Positions 58,966 through 64,000 of a DNA stretch of 64,000 nt are shown here, in pieces (position 1 is the stretch's first letter; each line of letters begins with the position of its first letter). Source of the stretch: Marinimicrobium sp050113635. GTDB lineage: Bacteria > Pseudomonadota > Gammaproteobacteria > Pseudomonadales > Cellvibrionaceae. The stretch spans positions 248,001 through 312,000 of the forward strand of contig NZ_JBNJLT010000001.1 in the NCBI RefSeq assembly GCF_050113635.1, read 5' to 3'. The position numbers were made by a program, and so were the translations under genes. The notes beneath the pieces are model-generated. The model was given only the letters and a program-made list of their open reading frames with translations. It made no database searches and had not been told where the DNA came from.

Positions 58966-61758
58966 ATGTCACCATTGAAGCGTTTACTGGGCGGTCGTAA
59001 CCGCCAACCGTCCCTGGAAGAACAGGTTCAGTCACTGGACGGCCGCACTGACACCGAGCTTGTGGCCCTGGCGCAGAGTGATGCTCAGGAGGCGCTACGT
59101 GAAGCCGTGGTGGCACGACTTTCCTACAGCCCCGCACTGCTCACCATCGCGACGGACGACACCGGCAACCACCGAATTCAGCAGGCGGCCCGCAAGCGTC
59201 TCGGTCAATTGCTGGAGGATGAAGCCCTCTCACTGGAAACGCTCGCCGCCGCCGTCAACGATGAAAAGGTATTACTGACCCTGAGCAGCTACTCCCTGCG
59301 TGCTGGCCAGGAAGTATTGGCCCGGCTCAGTGAGCCTGCCTTGCTGCTGGATGTGGCCGAGCACGGCGCCAGTATTCAGATTCGTCTCGCCGCCGCCGAA
59401 AAAATCACCACTCGCCCCGAGCTGGAACGACTGCAAAAAGCCGCCCAGGGTCGTGACAAAACCGTGTACAAACTGGCCAAACAGCGTCTCGAGGCTTTCA
59501 AAGCGGAGGACGCACAACAAGCGCAAGCCGAAGCTCAGGCACGGGTTATTTGTGACAAACTGGAACAGCTTCTTCGCCTGGAAAACGACCCGCTGTTCGA
59601 CGCAAAACTCGCCAAACTGCAACAGGATTGGAGCGGCCTGCCGATCACCGCACCAGAGGCCATGGTCAACCGCTATCAACGCGCACTAGGGCTCTGGCAA
59701 CAACAGTGCGATGCGCGCGCCGCCGAAACGGCGGAACTGGCAGCTCGGGATGAGGCCCAGGCCGCCCACCTCGCCGAGTCACACGCTCAGCTAAACGCCC
59801 TGGAAGCCGAATTGCAGCAGCAACGTTGGGCACTGTATCAAGCCACCACCGAGCAACTGAACCAGTCCGACTGGGACGTGCAGCTACAAACCCTTGGCGA
59901 CGCCATTGCGGCCCTGCACCACACCATTCCGACCCACAAAGCGCTCGCCTCATTAGAGCAGGAACATCGGCATGTCACCGCCCTGTTGGCCCGTCTGAGA
60001 GAGCGCGGTAGCGTACCGCTTTGGGTCGAACGCTTGAACAGCGACGATCAGACACAGCGCGAACAGGCTCAACATGCTCTCAAACCTTTACTCAAAGGCG
60101 CAGGCCAGTGGCATGATGCTCCGGACACTATCCGCTCCGCGCTGGAAGCGTTGCGCAGCGCCGAAGAAATCGTGCGGGCCAACGAACGCCTCCGCCGCAA
60201 ACAGGTGCGCGAACTTGAGGGGCTGACCCGCCAGGGTCTGAGTGCCGCCGGTCGTGGACAGGTACGTCGGGCGCGAGGGTTGCATCGAGCGACCGAAGAA
60301 AAACGCGCAGAGCTGGACCACCTCCCACCGCACCTGTCGAGTAAACTGGAAGAGCTGGACAACGCCATTGAACGCTTGAGCGACTGGCACGAGTTTGCCG
60401 TTACCCCAAAAAAAGAGGCACTGATTCGATCAATGCAGGCGTTGGAGCACAACGCCATGAATCCGGAGGAGCTGGCCCGCAAAATTCATCACTTGCAGGA
60501 TGACTGGCGGGAAGTCAGCAAAGGTGTGCCCCACCACGATGAAGACCTTTGGCAACAATTTCAGGAAGCGTCTCACCGCGCGTTTGAGCCTTGCAAGGAA
60601 TTCTTCGAAGCCCAATCTCGAGAGCGGGAACACAATCAGGCCAAACGCGATGAATTGATCGCTCAGGTCCGGCTGTACCTCGACAACTATCACTGGGACA
60701 CGCCGGTATGGAAAGATGTCGAGCACACGCTCAAGCAGGCCCGTCGCGAATGGCGCGATGCGTGGCCAGTGCCGAGACAGGCGATCAAAGCCCAGGAGCA
60801 AACCTTCGAGCCATTGATGGACACCTTGCACGCCAAACTCAGCGAGGCCTACGATGCTCACCGTGCCACCAAGGAAGCATTGGTAGAACAGGCCAGAGTA
60901 TTGAGCGAGCAGCAAGATCTGAGCAGCGCTATCGAAGGGGCCAAGCAGCTACAGGCCCAGTGGAAACAAGCGGGACAATGTCGTCCCCGAGAAGACCAGG
61001 CCCTGTGGAAGCAGTTCCGGCAACACTGCGACGCGATCTTCTCGCGGCGTCAGGAACAGTTTGCGGCGGCCGACGAAGCGCGCCAGGCCCAGGCGAAGGA
61101 AGCGGAAGCGTTGATTGAGCAGGCACAATCACTGGCGACCCGAGGCAGTGAATCGCCGGGAGAGCGCCGCACCCAAACCGAACAGCTAAAATCCGCGTTT
61201 CGCAACCTCAACAATCTACCCCGCAGTCAGGCTCCGGCACTGAACAGTGCGTTTCAAAAAGCGCTGAAGTCCATCGAGCAACAACAGCGCGCTGCCCGCA
61301 CCGAACAGCAAGAGCGGGAACGGCAACAGTTGTTCAATGCCGCCGAGGCGATCCGTGCCCTGGAGTTGGCCACACTGGAAGGCGGTGATGCAACCGCCGC
61401 GAGGGAAGAAGCCGAGATCGCCATGGATGCCGTAGAACGTTGGCCAGCAGACGCCGAAGCCACTCTTCGGCATCGATTGGAAGAAGCGCAACGTTTATCT
61501 GCCTCGGCCATTTCCGACAACGAGGAAACCCTGCGCCGACTGTGCATCCGTGCCGAAATCCTCGCTGAACAGCCCACGCCCGAGGAAGACAAAGCCCGGC
61601 GCATGGCCTTCCAAATGGAACAACTACAGCAGGGGCTGGGCCAGTCCTCCGACGAACCGGCGGTATTGTTACGCGAATGGCTGTCAGTCAGCGCGGTGGC
61701 GGACCCGACATATACTCAGTTACTTTCTCGCTTTCAGGCCAGCCTGGAGCGCCGTTAA
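58966..61758 (+). CDS. DUF349-domain coiled-coil protein
   Basis: The protein has 930 residues. It begins MSPLKRLLGGRNRQPSLEEQ, then HEAT-like helical repeats (about 45-180), then several DUF349 repeats with the W...R...R-E-x-x-LW..F pattern (LQDDWREVSKGVPHHDEDLWQQF, LQAQWKQAGQCRPREDQALWKQF) and long Gln/Glu/Ala-rich helices. It is cytoplasmic. Its function is unknown; members appear in large coiled proteins of Gammaproteobacteria. It starts 16 bp after purC, which may share its transcript. Confidence 0.88.
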   Translation: MSPLKRLLGGRNRQPSLEEQVQSLDGRTDTELVALAQSDAQEALREAVVARLSYSPALLTIATDDTGNHRIQQAARKRLGQLLEDEALSLETLAAAVNDEKVLLTLSSYSLRAGQEVLARLSEPALLLDVAEHGASIQIRLAAAEKITTRPELERLQKAAQGRDKTVYKLAKQRLEAFKAEDAQQAQAEAQARVICDKLEQLLRLENDPLFDAKLAKLQQDWSGLPITAPEAMVNRYQRALGLWQQQCDARAAETAELAARDEAQAAHLAESHAQLNALEAELQQQRWALYQATTEQLNQSDWDVQLQTLGDAIAALHHTIPTHKALASLEQEHRHVTALLARLRERGSVPLWVERLNSDDQTQREQAQHALKPLLKGAGQWHDAPDTIRSALEALRSAEEIVRANERLRRKQVRELEGLTRQGLSAAGRGQVRRARGLHRATEEKRAELDHLPPHLSSKLEELDNAIERLSDWHEFAVTPKKEALIRSMQALEHNAMNPEELARKIHHLQDDWREVSKGVPHHDEDLWQQFQEASHRAFEPCKEFFEAQSREREHNQAKRDELIAQVRLYLDNYHWDTPVWKDVEHTLKQARREWRDAWPVPRQAIKAQEQTFEPLMDTLHAKLSEAYDAHRATKEALVEQARVLSEQQDLSSAIEGAKQLQAQWKQAGQCRPREDQALWKQFRQHCDAIFSRRQEQFAAADEARQAQAKEAEALIEQAQSLATRGSESPGERRTQTEQLKSAFRNLNNLPRSQAPALNSAFQKALKSIEQQQRAARTEQQERERQQLFNAAEAIRALELATLEGGDATAAREEAEIAMDAVERWPADAEATLRHRLEEAQRLSASAISDNEETLRRLCIRAEILAEQPTPEEDKARRMAFQMEQLQQGLGQSSDEPAVLLREWLSVSAVADPTYTQLLSRFQASLERR

Positions 61759-61819
61759 CAATTGAGTTGTTACTCAGTGTTGCGTAATATTTCCGGCTAT
61801 GACAGTCGGAGTGACCGCA

Positions 61820-62296
61820 ATGCCTCAAGGCCAGAGCGCCGGTTTTTTCATTCGCTGGCTACTGCTGTTTGCCGCACTGTGGGCGGTAATCAGCGGCGCC
61901 GAAGGGTGGGCCTTTGGCGTTCCCGCCTCGTTAGCCGCCGCCACATTGGCCTGGCGTTTGCCCCTGCCCTGGCCCTCGCTCCGCTGGAGGCACCTGCCCG
62001 CGTTCATCGCTTTCTTTTTACGTGAACTCACCCTGGGCGCCTGGGACGTAGCGCGCCGCATACTTCATCCCCGAGTCCCCATTGATCCGGCCTGGCACAC
62101 GTATTCTTTACATAGCCACAATCCCCGAGTGCATTTAATGCTGTCCGCGCTGGTCGGTCTGCTACCCGGCACCATGGCCTCGCATTTTGACAATGGCATT
62201 CTTCATCTGCATATCCTCGACAGTCGGCAACCCTGGTCATCCACCGTCGCCCGGCTGGAGTGGCACCTGGAGCGGTTACTAGGGGAGCGCTTATGA
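61820..62296 (+). CDS. mrpE: Mrp-type cation/proton antiporter subunit E
   Basis: The protein has 158 residues. Hydrophobic helices (FFIRWLLLFAALWAVISGA; GVPASLAAATLAWRLPL) are followed by PAFIAFFLRELTLGAWDVARRIL and LSALVGLLPGTMASHF, the MnhE/MrpE pattern. It is an accessory subunit in the inner membrane needed for complex assembly. The start at 61820 has GGAG eight bases upstream; an in-frame ATG at 61799 has none. The stop overlaps the next start (ATGA). Confidence 0.9.
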   Translation: MPQGQSAGFFIRWLLLFAALWAVISGAEGWAFGVPASLAAATLAWRLPLPWPSLRWRHLPAFIAFFLRELTLGAWDVARRILHPRVPIDPAWHTYSLHSHNPRVHLMLSALVGLLPGTMASHFDNGILHLHILDSRQPWSSTVARLEWHLERLLGERL

Positions 62297-62583
62297 CGTT
62301 GCTGTGGGTACTGGCGGCATTGCTGCTTCTCACACTGGTACCGGCCCTTTGGAGAATTCTACGCGGCCCCACTCGCACGGATCGCCTGCTGGCTGTCCAA
62401 TTGTTTGGCACCACTGGCGCCGCCGCCCTGCTGTTGCTTGCCCCACTCACCAATACCCCCGCCCTGCGCGAAGTGGCCCTGATCCTTGCCTTGCTGGCCG
62501 CCGTGTTATCGGCGGCGCTGGTGCAACTCTTGAAAGGATCAACCGAACAAGGGCCGGATGACGGGGGCTCGTCCGATGCTTGA
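62293..62583 (+). CDS. mrpF: Mrp-type antiporter subunit F
   Basis: The protein has 96 residues with three helices. ILRGPTRTDRLLAVQLFGTTGAAALLLLA is the MrpF signature (RGPTxxDR). It begins at the ATG overlapping mrpE and ends 8 bp into mrpG, so these genes are translationally coupled. It works within the Mrp membrane complex that exchanges sodium or potassium for protons. Confidence 0.92.
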   Translation: MTLLWVLAALLLLTLVPALWRILRGPTRTDRLLAVQLFGTTGAAALLLLAPLTNTPALREVALILALLAAVLSAALVQLLKGSTEQGPDDGGSSDA

Positions 62584-62863
62584 CATCATCGGCGCGATTT
62601 TCCTGCTGATCGGTACGGCCTTTTCTTTGGTCGCCGCGCTGGGCTTATTGCGTTTGCCCGACAGTTTTTGCCGTTTACATGCCGTCACCAAAGCCGACAC
62701 CCTCGGTTTGGGCCTGATCGTGCTGGGGCTGATCCTGCGTGAGCCTCACTGGCACTCGGCGGGTCAAATGCTGCTGGTATGGCTCTTGGTCATGGCTTCC
62801 GGTGCCACCGCCTGCCAGGTGCTGGCGCGCTATCAGCGCCAACGGGAGGACAACGATGGCTGA
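62576..62863 (+). CDS. mrpG: Mrp-type antiporter subunit G
   Basis: The protein has 95 residues with three helices. IFLLIGTAFSLVAALGLLRLPDSFCRLHAVTKADTLG is the MrpG/PhaG signature (LRLPDxxxRxHAxTKADTLG). The start at 62576 overlaps mrpF by eight bases, and its stop overlaps the next gene by eight bases. Coupled translation within one operon is clear. Confidence 0.93.
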   Translation: MLDIIGAIFLLIGTAFSLVAALGLLRLPDSFCRLHAVTKADTLGLGLIVLGLILREPHWHSAGQMLLVWLLVMASGATACQVLARYQRQREDNDG

Positions 62864-63761
62864 GTGGCTACTGGATATCATCCTCGGCACCTTGCTAATC
62901 GGCGTGGCCATCGCGGCGCTGCATGCCCGAACCCTGTTCACCGCCGTGGTCACTTTTATTGGCTTCGGACTGCTCGCCGCTTTTACCTGGGCGCGATTGA
63001 ACGCGCCCGATCTGGCACTGGCCGAAGCGGCCATCGGGGCGGGACTCACTGGCGTATTGCTGATGAACGCGCTCAGGTACAGTCGGCCCGAGCATACACA
63101 CGATGCCTGGAATGTTCGCACATTACTGGCCACCGGACTTGGCATCGTCTTGTTCGGACTGCTGGTTTACGCCGTATGGCCGCTGGCCACGATGGATACG
63201 TCCATGACCGAACGCGTGGCAGACGCCCTGAACTCCAGTGGCGTAAGCCACCCGGTAACCGCCGTGCTGTTGAACTTTCGAGCCTGGGATACCTTGCTCG
63301 AATTGCTGGTGGTGCTATTGGCCCTGCTCGGCACCCGTCAGGTTCAGCTGCCCGCCCTTCGTCTGCCTCCTCCGTGGCCATTGCTCTTGGGCTGGAGTCA
63401 GTGGCTGGCAACAATTTCCCTGCTGCTGGGCACCTATGTGCTGTGGCGAGGCGCTGACGCACCGGGCGGTGCATTTCAGGCGGGCGCATTGTGGGCCGCC
63501 GGGGCAATCATTCTGAGACTAAACGGCTTTTTCCCTTCGCTGCACTGGCAGCGAGGGCTACTCCGCTTGAGCGTATTGGCTGGATTGAGCCTCTTTGTAC
63601 TGGTCGCCATCGGCACAGCGATGATCGGGCCCGGATGGCTGAATTACCCCGATGGTTGGGCGAAACCGTTGATTCTGTTGATTGAGATCGCCGCCACGCT
63701 CTCCATTGCCATCACTCTGACGCTGCTGGCCGTCGCCGACGAGAAGGAACTGCGCTCATGA
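62856..63761 (+). CDS. mrpB: Mrp-type antiporter subunit B with fused DUF4040 domain
   Basis: The protein has 301 residues. The N-terminal part (DIILGTLLIGVAIAALHARTLFTAVVTFIGFGLLAAFTW, then LNAPDLALAEAAIGAGLTGVLLMNAL) is the DUF4040/MbhD-like domain usually found at the end of MrpA. The C-terminal part (GTYVLWRGADAPGGAFQAGALWAAGAIIL) is the MnhB domain. This DUF4040-MnhB fusion occurs in some proteobacterial Mrp operons without a full-length MrpA. GGGAGGA precedes the ATG at 62856. It overlaps mrpC by four bases. Confidence 0.88.
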   Translation: MAEWLLDIILGTLLIGVAIAALHARTLFTAVVTFIGFGLLAAFTWARLNAPDLALAEAAIGAGLTGVLLMNALRYSRPEHTHDAWNVRTLLATGLGIVLFGLLVYAVWPLATMDTSMTERVADALNSSGVSHPVTAVLLNFRAWDTLLELLVVLLALLGTRQVQLPALRLPPPWPLLLGWSQWLATISLLLGTYVLWRGADAPGGAFQAGALWAAGAIILRLNGFFPSLHWQRGLLRLSVLAGLSLFVLVAIGTAMIGPGWLNYPDGWAKPLILLIEIAATLSIAITLTLLAVADEKELRS

Positions 63762-64000
63762 CTCAACCCCTGTGGTTTCTAATCATTGGTGTCGCTCTAT
63801 GGGTGGTCGGGCTGCACGGGTTGCTGCGCTTGCAGCAACCGATTCGACGCCTGCTGAGCATCAACATCATGGGCACAGGCGTGTTCACGGTTATGATCGC
63901 ACTGGCGCGGCGTAGTGAGTCGGTCGATCCCGTGTTACAGGCTATGGTGGTAACAGGGCTGGTGGTCGCTGCCAGTGCTACCGCTTTTGCGTTGCGCCTG
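63758..64000 (+). CDS. mrpC: Mrp-type antiporter subunit C (NuoK-like), partial at right edge
   Basis: 81 codons are present before the window ends. WFLIIGVALWVVGLHGLLRLQQPIRRLLSINIMGTGVFTVMIALA matches MrpC/NuoK, whose first two helices flank an R-x-L-I/L-x-N turn. The ATG overlaps the stop of mrpB. MrpD-type proton-pumping subunits are expected further right but cannot be seen. Confidence 0.85.
   Translation, partial: MTQPLWFLIIGVALWVVGLHGLLRLQQPIRRLLSINIMGTGVFTVMIALARRSESVDPVLQAMVVTGLVVAASATAFALRL

Overview
The window is chromosomal DNA of a fairly GC-rich marine-type gammaproteobacterium, most likely of the Cellvibrionales (Marinimicrobium/Saccharophagus/Cellvibrio type). The evidence is ruvCAB joined to ybgC-tolQRAB-pal-cpoB, divergent metR/metE, FabV as enoyl-ACP reductase, the long PurC form, poly-serine linkers in an exported lipoprotein, and exported carbohydrate-active proteins. 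All family names below come from reading motifs; nothing was searched.

Layout. Positions 1-261 hold the outer end of a Tn7-like transposon whose body lies left of the window: three 16-bp TnsB-type sites and a TGT/ACA terminus at 261. It is followed by two doubtful small ORFs and a NERD-nuclease/UvrD-type helicase gene (610-2487, minus), so this corner looks accessory. From 2.6 to 4.0 kb a TetR regulator diverges from a GyrI-like ligand-binding protein across two identical palindromic operators. Ergothioneine genes egtB-egtD follow, with a PhzF-like gene behind them. From 7.3 to 20.6 kb lie carbohydrate and carbonyl genes: a GH13 lipoprotein with a GCATACGTATGC operator pair, two aldo/keto reductases, a 1644-residue exported PQQ-dehydrogenase/cytochrome/F5-8C/ThuA fusion, a fuconate-dehydratase-like enolase-superfamily enzyme, a DJ-1/PfpI protein, a HiPIP and a carboxylesterase. 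ppnN follows.

The block from 22.6 to 33.4 kb, all minus strand, is conserved housekeeping: aspS, yebC, ruvC, ruvA, ruvB, ybgC, tolQ, tolR, tolA, tolB, pal, cpoB. Then come a Rieske protein, a QEGLA-motif metalloprotease, ung, the SRP RNA gene ffs, an AbgT transporter, tpx, metR/metE, a CBS-GGDEF diguanylate cyclase, a seven-bladed propeller lipoprotein, a tandem QueD-like protein, two lipid acyltransferases, fabV, a MAPEG protein, a YdiJ-type FAD/FeS dehydrogenase and a luciferase-like oxidoreductase. An unrecognised two-gene cassette (55.7-57.8 kb) precedes purC, a DUF349 protein and the start of an Mrp-type antiporter operon (mrpE-F-G-B-C) that runs off the right edge.

The most unusual non-coding signal is a family of three dispersed intergenic elements (29589-29690, 31143-31253, 47577-47683). 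Each has a perfect 25-30 bp outer stem of unrelated sequence around a 49-52 nt core. In one orientation each core folds into two small hairpins with different stems but conserved GGGA-type apical loops and a conserved TACGGCGT-like linker. The pattern is one of covariation, which points to selection on structure.
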